Assembly: GCF_947503465.1 (NCBI RefSeq)
Contig: NZ_CANNDN010000001.1
Location: 992,001 to 1,056,000 of the forward strand
DNA: 64,000 nucleotides
From: an uncultured Tateyamaria sp.
Lineage (GTDB): Bacteria > Pseudomonadota > Alphaproteobacteria > Rhodobacterales > Rhodobacteraceae
Direction of reading: 5' to 3'
Positions 42,236 to 49,873 of the stretch are shown here, one piece after another; position 1 is the first letter of the stretch, and each line of letters opens with the position of its first letter. A program made the translations under genes and the position numbers. The notes beneath the pieces were generated by a model. The model was not told where the DNA came from, searched no databases, and saw only the letters and a program-made list of their open reading frames with translations.

Positions 42236-43330
42236 TCACTCCGCCGCCAATTCCCCACTGTTGATCTGCTCCTGTTCGATGCTCTCGAACAGCGCCTTGA
42301 AATTCCCCTCGCCAAACCCGTCATCGCCCTTGCGCTGTATGAACTCGAAGAAAATCGGCCCGATCACGGTTTTCGAGAAGATCTGCAACAGGATCTTGGT
42401 CTCGCCCCCATCCACAACGCCTTCGCCATCAATCAGGATGCCGTGGCGCTTCATCCGGTCAATGGGCTCGTCATGGCCCGCAACCCGCTCTTTCGACAGG
42501 TCATAATAGGTGTCCGGCGGGCCCGGCATGAATTTCAGCCCATTGTCCGCAATCGCATCCGTACTGTCATAGAGGTCATCAGACCCCACCGCGATGTGCT
42601 GGATGCCCTCGCCATTGTACTTCTTCAGATACGCCACGATCTGCCCCGTCTCGCCCCGGTCCTCGTTGATCGGAATGCGGATACGGCCACAGGGCGACGT
42701 CAACGCGCGGCTGAACAGCCCCGTAAACTTGCCCGCGATGTCAAAGAACCGGATTTCGCGAAAGTTGAACAGATCGCCATAGAACCGGAACCACGTGTCC
42801 ATGTTCCCCTTGTGCACATTATGCGTCAGGTGATCGAGGTAGAAGAACCCGACGCCGCGCGGCTTTGACTGGGCCAGCCAGTCGTATTCATCGTTATAGG
42901 GCGAGGTGTCGTAATACTGATCCACAAAGTAGATCAGGCTGCCCCCGATCCCGTAGATCGCGGGCACATCCAGCACCTTGCCATCGCCCTCATAGGGCTT
43001 GGCCCCCAACTGCACCGCCCGCTCGAACGCGTGGTCCGCATCCACGACGCGCCATCCCATGGACGGCGCACAGGGCCCGTGTGCATCGGCGAACCGCGCC
43101 CCGAAACTGCCCGCCTCGGCATTCAGGACATAGGTGACGTCCCCCTGCTGCCACAGCTCGATATCCTTGGTCTTGTGCCGCGCCACCTTCTGATAGCCCA
43201 TGCGCGCAAAGAGCGCGCGCAATTCCTCCGGCTCGGGATGCGCGAACTCGACGAATTCAAACCCGTCCGTGCCTGCCGGATTGTCGGCGGTGATGACAGA
43301 TTTCGGTGCGCTGTGCGGGAACGGGCCCAT
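42236..43330 (-). CDS. hpd: 4-hydroxyphenylpyruvate dioxygenase
   Basis: A 364-residue VOC-fold dioxygenase converting 4-hydroxyphenylpyruvate to homogentisate in tyrosine degradation. The Fe ligands fall in DHLTHNVHKG, GIQHIAVGSDD and GPIFFEFIQRKGDDGFGEGNF, the last being the family signature. AAGGAGG precedes ATG 43330. A divergent Lrp-type regulator begins 137 bp away. Confidence 0.97.
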   Translation of the reverse strand: MGPFPHSAPKSVITADNPAGTDGFEFVEFAHPEPEELRALFARMGYQKVARHKTKDIELWQQGDVTYVLNAEAGSFGARFADAHGPCAPSMGWRVVDADHAFERAVQLGAKPYEGDGKVLDVPAIYGIGGSLIYFVDQYYDTSPYNDEYDWLAQSKPRGVGFFYLDHLTHNVHKGNMDTWFRFYGDLFNFREIRFFDIAGKFTGLFSRALTSPCGRIRIPINEDRGETGQIVAYLKKYNGEGIQHIAVGSDDLYDSTDAIADNGLKFMPGPPDTYYDLSKERVAGHDEPIDRMKRHGILIDGEGVVDGGETKILLQIFSKTVIGPIFFEFIQRKGDDGFGEGNFKALFESIEQEQINSGELAAE

Positions 43331-43467
43331 GGGACATCCTCCTTGAGACGGGGTTGCACCTGATATGGGGCCTGATCCGCGCGGTGACTGCGCAAAATTC
43401 AGCACATACCTTCCAATTCATGCGGACTTCCCGCACAGTTTCGCAAAATTCCAGGAAACCGCCGCAC

Positions 43468-43923
43468 ATGCTCGATTCCCTCGACATCCGCCTCCTCTCT
43501 GCGCTGCAAAAGAACGCCCACCTGACAGCGCAGGACCTCAGCGATATGCTGCACCTGTCGCCCAGCCAGGTGGGGCGCCGCCGTCAACGGCTCGAGGCCG
43601 ACGGATACATCGAAAGCTACATCGCCCGGCTGGATGCCAAAAAGCTGGGGCTGACGGTGCAGGGGTTCGTGCAGGTGCACCTGTCCGTGCATGGCCCCGA
43701 ACACGCCAACAGCTTTGCTCGGCTGATCCACTCGCAACCCGAAGTGACCAGCGCCTGGACCATGACAGGGGATGCCGATTACCTGCTGCGGGTCTACTGC
43801 GCCGACCTGTCGGCCCTCAACACACTGATCCACGAGGTGCTGCTGCCCCACCCCGCCGTGGCGCGGGTCCAAAGCCAGATCGTCATGGATCAGCTGAAAC
43901 GCGACGGGCCCTTGCCGACATGA
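43468..43923 (+). CDS. Lrp/AsnC-family regulator divergent from hpd
   Basis: A 151-residue Lrp regulator: winged helix at 1-60 (LDSLDIRLLSALQKNAHLTAQ, LSPSQVGRRRQRLEADGYI) and RAM ligand domain (TMTGDADYLLRVYC). The divergent position suggests control of hpd by an aromatic amino acid. The start at 43468 gives the family N-terminus. Confidence 0.94.
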   Translation: MLDSLDIRLLSALQKNAHLTAQDLSDMLHLSPSQVGRRRQRLEADGYIESYIARLDAKKLGLTVQGFVQVHLSVHGPEHANSFARLIHSQPEVTSAWTMTGDADYLLRVYCADLSALNTLIHEVLLPHPAVARVQSQIVMDQLKRDGPLPT

Positions 43924-44048
43924 ACGGCAATCGCGCACATCGCTGACATCATTCCGGTTTATCCCACGCTGCGGGGCCACGTCGCCTTGTAATTCCTCCG
44001 GGCTCAGGCATCCTGAGGCCCAAGACCACTCCCGCAAAAGGTCCCCCC

Positions 44049-45935
44049 ATGGAAAGCTTCCTGTACCAAGCCTCGATCTACCTCGCCGCCGCTGTCATCG
44101 CGGTGCCGCTGGCGGCACGGCTCGGGCTGGGATCGGTCCTGGGCTACCTTGCTGCGGGCATTGCCATCGGTCCCGTGCTGGGCCTTGTCGGGGCCGAAAC
44201 CGAGGATCTGCAACACTTTGCCGAGTTTGGGGTGGTGATGATGCTGTTCCTGATCGGTCTTGAACTCGAACCCAGGGCGCTCTGGGACATGCGGCACAAG
44301 CTGCTTGGGCTGGGCGGCATGCAGGTGCTGCTGTCGGCGCTGGCGCTGATGGGCGTGGCGATGGCCTATGATCAACCCTGGGGCGTGGCCCTTGCCATCG
44401 GCCTGACGCTGGCGCTGTCCTCGACCGCGATCGTCCTGCAAACCCTGTCTGAAAAGGGGTTGATGCAGACCAGCGGCGGGCGATCCGTGTTCTCGGTCCT
44501 GCTGACGCAGGACATCGCCGTGATCCCGATCCTCGCCTTCCTGCCCTTGCTGGTTGTGACGCTGCCCATGCAGATCGGCGCCGACGGATCCATCATCCGC
44601 GCCCATGGGGGCGATCATGGCGGCGATCACGGCCACCACGGCGCCGCGATGAGCCTGGTTGACGGCCTGCCCGCATGGGGCGTCACGCTTGTGACCATCG
44701 GCGCAGTCGGTGCGGTCATTCTGGCAGGCGTGTTCCTGACGCGCCCCGTCTTCCGCTTCATCCATGCCGCCCACCTGCGCGAGATGTATACCGCGCTTGC
44801 CCTGCTGATCGTGGTGTCGATCAGCTTTCTGATGATGCTGGTGGGCCTGTCGCCGGCCCTTGGCGCGTTCCTTGCGGGCGTGGTGCTGGCCAGCTCCGAA
44901 TTCCGGCACGAACTGGAATCGGACCTCGAACCGTTCAAGGGCCTGCTGCTTGGCCTTTTCTTCATCACGGTGGGCGCGGGGATCAACTTTGATCTGCTGT
45001 TCGAAGACTGGCCCGCCCTCGTGTCGATGGCGTTGCTGGTGATCGGGATCAAGGGCATCGTGCTCTACTGTCTTGCCGTGACGTTCAAGATCAAGGGCCG
45101 CGACAGCTGGCTCTTTACGCTCGGCCTTGCCCAGGCGGGCGAGTTCGGCTTTGTCCTTGTCGCCTTCTCGGTCGGTCAGGGTGTCATCCCGCAGGACGTG
45201 GCGGAAACCCTGCTGCTGGTGGTTGCGCTCACGATGCTGATTACCCCGCTTCTCTTCATCCTCTACGAATTGCAGTCGCGCCGCATGGGCGATGCCGGGA
45301 TCGAGGTCGAAGCAGATGAAATCGACGAAGACGGCCCTGTCATCATCGCCGGGATCGGACGGTTCGGGCAGATCGTGAACCGGCTCTTGCAGGGCTCCGG
45401 CTTCAACACCGTGGTGCTGGACCATGACATGGAAACGATCGCGCTGATGCGCCGCTTCGGGTTCAAGGGGTTCCTGGGCGATCCCAGCCGCCCCGACATC
45501 CTGCACGCCGCAGGCCTCGACACGGCGCGGGTTCTGGTGGTGGCGCTGGACAACAAGGATGCCGCCACGCGCCTTGTCGCCTATGCGCGCAAGACCCGGC
45601 CCGACATTCACATCATCGCCCGCGCCTATGACCGGGTGCACACCTACAGGCTCTACCAGGCGGGGGCCGACGATATCGTCCGCGAGATGTTCGACAGCTC
45701 CCTGCGCGCCGGGCGCTATGCGCTGGAACGGCTGGGCCTCACGGATTACGAAGCGGCCGAGGCCGAACGGGTGTTCTACGCCCATGACCGCGACGCGGTG
45801 CGGCAACTGGCCGAAGTCTGGGATCCCAATATCCCGGCCTCGAAGAACGACGCCTATGTGGAACGTGCCAAGACACTGGAAAAGTCGTTGGAGGCGGCGC
45901 TGTCCGAACGACAGGACGAACCCAAACGGGCCTGA
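44049..45935 (+). CDS. CPA2-family cation:proton antiporter with TrkA-N domain (KefB/C-like)
   Basis: A 628-residue protein. Residues 1-400 form 12-13 membrane helices with GYLAAGIAIGP and GAFLAGVVLA motifs. Residues about 425-545 are a TrkA-N/RCK nucleotide-binding domain (VIIAGIGRFGQIVNRLL, Gly-rich turn and terminal Asp). Likely a K+ or Na+/H+ exchanger gated by NAD(H) or a glutathione-type ligand. A His/Asp-rich loop at about 186-200 (GGDHGGDHGHHG) is unusual and may bind metal. Confidence 0.93.
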   Translation: MESFLYQASIYLAAAVIAVPLAARLGLGSVLGYLAAGIAIGPVLGLVGAETEDLQHFAEFGVVMMLFLIGLELEPRALWDMRHKLLGLGGMQVLLSALALMGVAMAYDQPWGVALAIGLTLALSSTAIVLQTLSEKGLMQTSGGRSVFSVLLTQDIAVIPILAFLPLLVVTLPMQIGADGSIIRAHGGDHGGDHGHHGAAMSLVDGLPAWGVTLVTIGAVGAVILAGVFLTRPVFRFIHAAHLREMYTALALLIVVSISFLMMLVGLSPALGAFLAGVVLASSEFRHELESDLEPFKGLLLGLFFITVGAGINFDLLFEDWPALVSMALLVIGIKGIVLYCLAVTFKIKGRDSWLFTLGLAQAGEFGFVLVAFSVGQGVIPQDVAETLLLVVALTMLITPLLFILYELQSRRMGDAGIEVEADEIDEDGPVIIAGIGRFGQIVNRLLQGSGFNTVVLDHDMETIALMRRFGFKGFLGDPSRPDILHAAGLDTARVLVVALDNKDAATRLVAYARKTRPDIHIIARAYDRVHTYRLYQAGADDIVREMFDSSLRAGRYALERLGLTDYEAAEAERVFYAHDRDAVRQLAEVWDPNIPASKNDAYVERAKTLEKSLEAALSERQDEPKRA

Positions 45936-45976
45936 ACTTGCGCCGTCGGCGTGTGTGCCGTGGCAGGATCACGCCC

Positions 45977-46250
45977 GGATGCTCCACGGTGTGGCTGACA
46001 GCTTTTGCATGCAAAAGCAGTCCTTGCCACCGATTGCGCCCGCCTGCGCGGTCGTGCACGGCTTGCGCCCGGATGCTCCACGGTGTGGCCGACAGCTTTT
46101 GCACGCAAAAGCAGTCCTTGCCACCGATTGCGCCCGCCTGCGCGGTCGTGCCTGGCCTGCGCCCAGATGCTCCACGGTGTGGCTGACAGCTTTTGCAGGC
46201 AAAAGCAGTCCTTGCCACCGATTGCGCCCGCCTGCGCGGTCGCAATCTCT
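45977..46250. repeat. 94-bp tandem repeat, three copies
   Basis: Copies start at 45977, 46071 and 46165, an exact 94-bp period. Each has CTCCACGGTGTGGC, then GCTTTTGC-NN-GCAAAAGC whose two centre bases differ between copies (AT, AC, AG), then AGTCCTTGCCACCGATTGC and GCCCGCCTGCGCGGTCG. Copies are over 90% alike. The block fills the gap between the convergent antiporter and cobT genes. A related TTTTGCGC/GCGCAAAA palindrome lies at 46353-46375. No gene is supported here. Confidence 0.92.
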
Positions 46251-46391
46251 TTGCCTCGGAGCCGCCTTCGCTTGATCTTCAAGAGACAGGGGCAATGGCT
46301 TTGCCTGGGTGAGCCCGAAGCGAAAACCGTCTCGGGGTCGGTGGGTGGGCGCCTTTTGCGCGCATGCGCAAAACAGGGCACCTGCCGCCCC
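46251..46391. other. Spacer between the 94-bp repeats and cobT
   Basis: Holds the CTTTTGCGCGCATGCGCAAAAC palindrome near 46353-46375 (core TTTTGCGC/GCGCAAAA) and otherwise no gene or clear terminator. The palindrome is close to the cobT stop and may serve as its terminator on the - strand. Confidence 0.4.
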
Positions 46392-47399
46392 TCACCCGTC
46401 CGACACGCCCGCCTCGGCAAAGGTCGCCATGCCCGAATGGCACGCGATCGCGCCTTTGAGGACACCAATCGCCAACGCCGCACCCGAGCCCTCGCCCAGC
46501 CGCAGTCCCAGCGACAGGAGCGGTTCCTTGCCAAGCGCGTCGAGCATCCGCCCATGCGCACCTTCGGCACTTTGATGTCCGGCCACCACGTGGTCCAGCG
46601 CACCGTCCTGCGTGCGCGCCAGACAGGCCGCAGCGGCCGTGCAAATGAACCCGTCCATGATCACGGGGATCCGCAGGCTGCGCGCCCGGGCGATGGCGCC
46701 GGCCATCCCCGCCAACTCGCGCCCCCCCAGACGCATCAGGACGTCCAGCCCGTCCGTCGCCACCCCATGCAGCGCCACCGCGTCGGCCACCACCTGCGTT
46801 TTCAGGGCCAGCGCCGCGGCCCCGACCCCGGTGCCGCGCCCGGTCCAGTCCGCCGCATCGCCCCCAAAAAGGCGCGCGGCAATCGCGGCGGCAGACGTGG
46901 TGTTGCCAATCCCCATCTCGCCCACGACCAACAGGTCCGCGCCGGGGTCAACGGCATCCCAGCCGGCGCGCAGGGCCGCGACGACCTCACCTTCCGTCAT
47001 GGCCGGGCCCTTGGTGAAATCCGCGGTCGGCTGATCCAGGTCCAACGGCACCACATCCATGCGGGCGCCAAAGGTCCTGGCCAACTGGTTGATCGCCGCC
47101 CCACCCTGTTCGAAATTCGCCACCATCTGCACCGTCACTTCGGGCGGAAAGGCGGACACGCCCCGCGCCGCGACACCGTGGTTGCCCGCAAACACAATGA
47201 CTTGCGGCGCGTCCAGGTCGGGCCGCGGCGTGCCACGCCAGCCCGCATACCATTGCGCCAGGTCTTCGAGCCGCCCCAGGGCGCCGGGCGGTTTGGTCAA
47301 CTGCCCGTTCCGCGCGGCAGCGCCCTCAAGGGCGGCCTGATCGGGGTCCGGCATCCCTGCCAGACGGGCGCGCAGCGCATCCAAACTGTCGAAGCTCAT
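46392..47399 (-). CDS. cobT: Nicotinate-nucleotide--dimethylbenzimidazole phosphoribosyltransferase
   Basis: A 335-residue CobT making alpha-ribazole phosphate for cobalamin lower-ligand assembly. Typical are [44 protein letters not shown] and [12 protein letters not shown], with the catalytic Glu in the last. AAGGAC precedes ATG 47399. Divergent from cobS with only 71 bp between them, too little for a cobalamin riboswitch. Confidence 0.97.
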   Translation of the reverse strand: MSFDSLDALRARLAGMPDPDQAALEGAAARNGQLTKPPGALGRLEDLAQWYAGWRGTPRPDLDAPQVIVFAGNHGVAARGVSAFPPEVTVQMVANFEQGGAAINQLARTFGARMDVVPLDLDQPTADFTKGPAMTEGEVVAALRAGWDAVDPGADLLVVGEMGIGNTTSAAAIAARLFGGDAADWTGRGTGVGAAALALKTQVVADAVALHGVATDGLDVLMRLGGRELAGMAGAIARARSLRIPVIMDGFICTAAAACLARTQDGALDHVVAGHQSAEGAHGRMLDALGKEPLLSLGLRLGEGSGAALAIGVLKGAIACHSGMATFAEAGVSDG

Positions 47400-47470
47400 G
47401 GGTCTTGTCCTTGCCTGTTGGTGCATCGGTCTTTACCCAATCGTGACGCACCCGCAAGTCAGGACCGGAC

Positions 47471-48232
47471 ATGGCGCAGAAAGATAACGACATCAGCCCA
47501 CCGGGGCGGCTCTGGGACATTCCGGCCGCATGTGTGCTGCTGACGCGCCTGCCCCTGCCCGCGCTGCCCGATCATGCCTTTGCCAACGGGGCCCGCGCGG
47601 TCTGGGCCTATCCGATTGTCGGTGCGGTGCTGGGGATTATCCTGTCGTGCCTTGATTTCCTCTTCAGCGGCGCGGGCCTGCCGGACATCGCCGTCGCGGG
47701 CCTGCTTCTGGGCGCGCTCTTGCTGCTGACCGGGGCCCTGCATGAGGACGGGCTGGCCGACAGCGCGGATGGGCTTTGGGGCGGCCACGACCGCAACCAG
47801 CGGCTGGAGATCATGAAGGACAGTCGCATCGGCGCCTATGGCGTGCTCGCGCTGATCGTCGTGATGGGCCTGCGCTGGGTGGGCCTTGCCGAGGTGCACT
47901 GGACGGGCATCATCGCCGCGCTGATGCTGAGCCGCGCGGCCATGCCGCCGCTGATGCTGGCCCTGCCACATGCGCGCAGCGGTGGCCTGTCCCATGGCGT
48001 GGGCGCGCCGGGATTGGGTGAGGTGATCATGGCGGTGCTGATCGGGGGGATCGGGGCCGTGGTCCTGGCAGGCGCGGCGGGGCTGGTCGCGGCGCTTGTC
48101 GCAGGTGGTGTGGCGCTGCTGATCGGAGCGGTCGCACGGGCCAGGATCGGCGGGCAGACCGGGGATATTCTGGGCGCGACCTGCGTGCTGAGCGAAGTGG
48201 CCGTGCTGCTGACGCTGACCACCTGGGGCTGA
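47471..48232 (+). CDS. cobS: Adenosylcobinamide-GDP ribazoletransferase (cobalamin synthase)
   Basis: A 253-residue membrane enzyme joining adenosylcobinamide-GDP with alpha-ribazole. The Mg-binding motif HEDGLADSADGLWGG lies at about 94-108; five to six hydrophobic segments follow. Functional partner of the divergent cobT. Confidence 0.95.
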   Translation: MAQKDNDISPPGRLWDIPAACVLLTRLPLPALPDHAFANGARAVWAYPIVGAVLGIILSCLDFLFSGAGLPDIAVAGLLLGALLLLTGALHEDGLADSADGLWGGHDRNQRLEIMKDSRIGAYGVLALIVVMGLRWVGLAEVHWTGIIAALMLSRAAMPPLMLALPHARSGGLSHGVGAPGLGEVIMAVLIGGIGAVVLAGAAGLVAALVAGGVALLIGAVARARIGGQTGDILGATCVLSEVAVLLTLTTWG

Positions 48233-48238
48233 AAAAAG

Positions 48239-48264
48239 AAACGTGTCCCCGCGGGGACACGTTT
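48239..48264. terminator. Palindromic terminator between cobS and carD
   Basis: Perfect 26-bp palindrome AAACGTGTCCCC/GGGGACACGTTT with an A-run before and TTT after, suited to both convergent transcripts. Shares its TGTCCCCGCGGGGACA core with the hairpin at 20314. Confidence 0.85.
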
Positions 48265-48299
48265 GGTTTCAACGACTTGCGATTTTCGTTAACCGGATT

Positions 48300-48812
48300 T
48301 TAAGCAGCAATCCGGCTGCTGAGCACGTCGTCCACCTCTTTGGCGGCGGCAATCTCGTCCCCGCCGGACACGGCGGCCACTTCACGGGTCAGGCGTTCCA
48401 GGGCCGCTTCATAAAGCTGACGCTCGGAATAGCTTTGTTCGCGCTGATCATCGGTGCGGTGCAGGTCGCGGACGACCTCTGCAATCGCGATCAGGTCGCC
48501 CGAATTGATCTTTTGCTCGTATTCCTGCGCCCGGCGGGACCACATCGCCTTCTTGACCTTGGCCTTGCCCTTGAGGGTCTTCATCGCCTGGCTGATGACA
48601 TCGGGGCTGGAGAGTGCCCGCATCCCGATCTCGGTCGCCTTATTGGTGGGCACACGCAGGGTCATCTTGTCCTTTTCAAACGTGATGACGAACAGTTCCA
48701 GCTCAATGCCGGCCACTTCCTGCTTTTCCACCGACGTGATCTGGCCCACGCCATGGGCGGGATAGACCACATATTCGTTGGGGCGGAAGTCGAGTTTCTT
48801 AGATTTTGTCAT
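48300..48812 (-). CDS. carD: CarD-family transcriptional regulator
   Basis: A 170-residue CarD/CdnL protein. The N-terminal RNA-polymerase-interaction Tudor domain (NEYVVYPAHGVGQITSVEKQ) precedes a helical DNA-binding domain (VISQAMKTLKGKAKVKKAMW, SRRAQEYEQKINSGD). CarD stabilises RNA polymerase open complexes at growth-related promoters. A TTTTGAC-A-GTCAAAA palindrome at 48847-48861 lies in its upstream region. Followed by the fdxA/S4/helicase cluster in conserved alphaproteobacterial order. Confidence 0.95.
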   Translation of the reverse strand: MTKSKKLDFRPNEYVVYPAHGVGQITSVEKQEVAGIELELFVITFEKDKMTLRVPTNKATEIGMRALSSPDVISQAMKTLKGKAKVKKAMWSRRAQEYEQKINSGDLIAIAEVVRDLHRTDDQREQSYSERQLYEAALERLTREVAAVSGGDEIAAAKEVDDVLSSRIAA

Positions 48813-48846
48813 TCCTGATCCTCATAACGACGCAGGGCGCGCCCAT

Positions 48847-48861
48847 TTTTGACAGTCAAAA
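48847..48861. promoter_or_regulatory. Palindrome upstream of carD
   Basis: TTTTGAC-A-GTCAAAA, a perfect 15-bp palindrome 35-50 bp before carD; TTGACT on the - strand could also serve as its -35. Confidence 0.45.
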
Positions 48862-49099
48862 CCGCATCAGGCGGGGCAGGTGATGCCACGTCTTGGTGCG
48901 GTTCAGGTCAAGATTTCATTCAGACCGGTCAGTGGTGCGACGGGTCCGGGCAGCGTCCATCTGTCTGTTGTTACATAAATATAGCACAAAAATCAGGGAT
49001 TCGGAAGTTTACCTAAAGGAAAGTTCCGGAAACCCCTGTTTTTCCAAGCCAAATCGTCTCGATTATGCGTACAGGAACGGGTGCGGACCCGATTCGACC

Positions 49100-49435
49100 T
49101 TACCCGCCCTCGCCCGCATTTTCCGAGAACAGCTCCATCTTGCCCGGCTTGCCGTCCATCTCCTCGGCGGTGGGCAGCGGATCCTTCTTGGTGATGATGA
49201 CCGGCCACATCTCGGAATATTTCCGATTGAACTCGACCCATTTTTCCATGTCCGGTTCCGTGTCCGGGCGGATGGCATCCGCGGGGCATTCGGGTTCACA
49301 CACGCCGCAATCGATGCATTCGTCCGGGTGGATCACCAGCATGTTCTCGCCTTCGTAAAAGCAGTCCACAGGGCAGACTTCGACGCAGTCGGTGTATTTG
49401 CAGGCAATGCAGGCATCGTTGACGATATAGGTCAT
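49100..49435 (-). CDS. fdxA: 7Fe ferredoxin (FdxA)
   Basis: A 111-residue ferredoxin with two cluster motifs: [18 protein letters not shown] for the 3Fe-4S/4Fe-4S pair and [12 protein letters not shown] for the second 4Fe-4S. The C-terminal extension (about 60-111) is typical of FdxA-type 7Fe ferredoxins. Located 51 bp after the S4 gene. Confidence 0.96.
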   Translation of the reverse strand: MTYIVNDACIACKYTDCVEVCPVDCFYEGENMLVIHPDECIDCGVCEPECPADAIRPDTEPDMEKWVEFNRKYSEMWPVIITKKDPLPTAEEMDGKPGKMELFSENAGEGG

Positions 49436-49486
49436 GCGGGCTGTCTCATCTTTGCGGTCGGGGCCTGAGTAAATGACGGGCCGCGA

Positions 49487-49873
49487 TCATTCAAGATGTC
49501 GTGCGCGTGACAGATCGCCCTGACGGCGGTCCTTTTTGCTGGGGCGGCCTTTTCCCTCGAACCGGGGGTTTTCCGGAACGGGCGTTTCCCTGGGCGGTGG
49601 TGGCGGGGACATATCCGTATAAAGCGCCTGCGCTTCGGGAGCCGGTCCCCGGCGATGCCCGATGGCCACGACCTCGATGATGCGGACCACACGACCTTGT
49701 GAAAAGGTCAGGACGTCGCCCGCCGTGATCGTGGTGGCACGTTTCGTGACCCGGTCGCCGTTCACGCGCACATCGCCTGCCGCAACGCGCGCTGCCGCGA
49801 GCGAGCGCGTCTTGAAGAAACGGGCGAACCACAGCCACTTGTCGAGCCGTAGTTTGCCTGCGTCTTCCGCCAC
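49487..49873 (-). CDS. S4-domain RNA-binding protein (Hsp15-like)
   Basis: A 128-residue protein: S4 domain at about 8-70 (LRLDKWLWFARFFKTRSLAA, GDVRVNGDRVTKRATTI) and a basic, Pro-rich tail. Hsp15/HslR homologues bind stalled 50S subunits. Its ATG lies immediately after the stop of the helicase gene, indicating translational coupling. Confidence 0.92.
   Translation of the reverse strand: MAEDAGKLRLDKWLWFARFFKTRSLAAARVAAGDVRVNGDRVTKRATTITAGDVLTFSQGRVVRIIEVVAIGHRRGPAPEAQALYTDMSPPPPPRETPVPENPRFEGKGRPSKKDRRQGDLSRARHLE

Noticed and set aside
44004-45806. 600-codon open frame antisense to the KefB/C-type gene
   Set aside because: His/Gln/Asp-rich shadow frame with no domain; the + strand protein is complete and recognisable.
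47400-47470. Cobalamin riboswitch between cobT and cobS
   Set aside because: The 71-bp gap is too short and shows no B12-box-like sequence.
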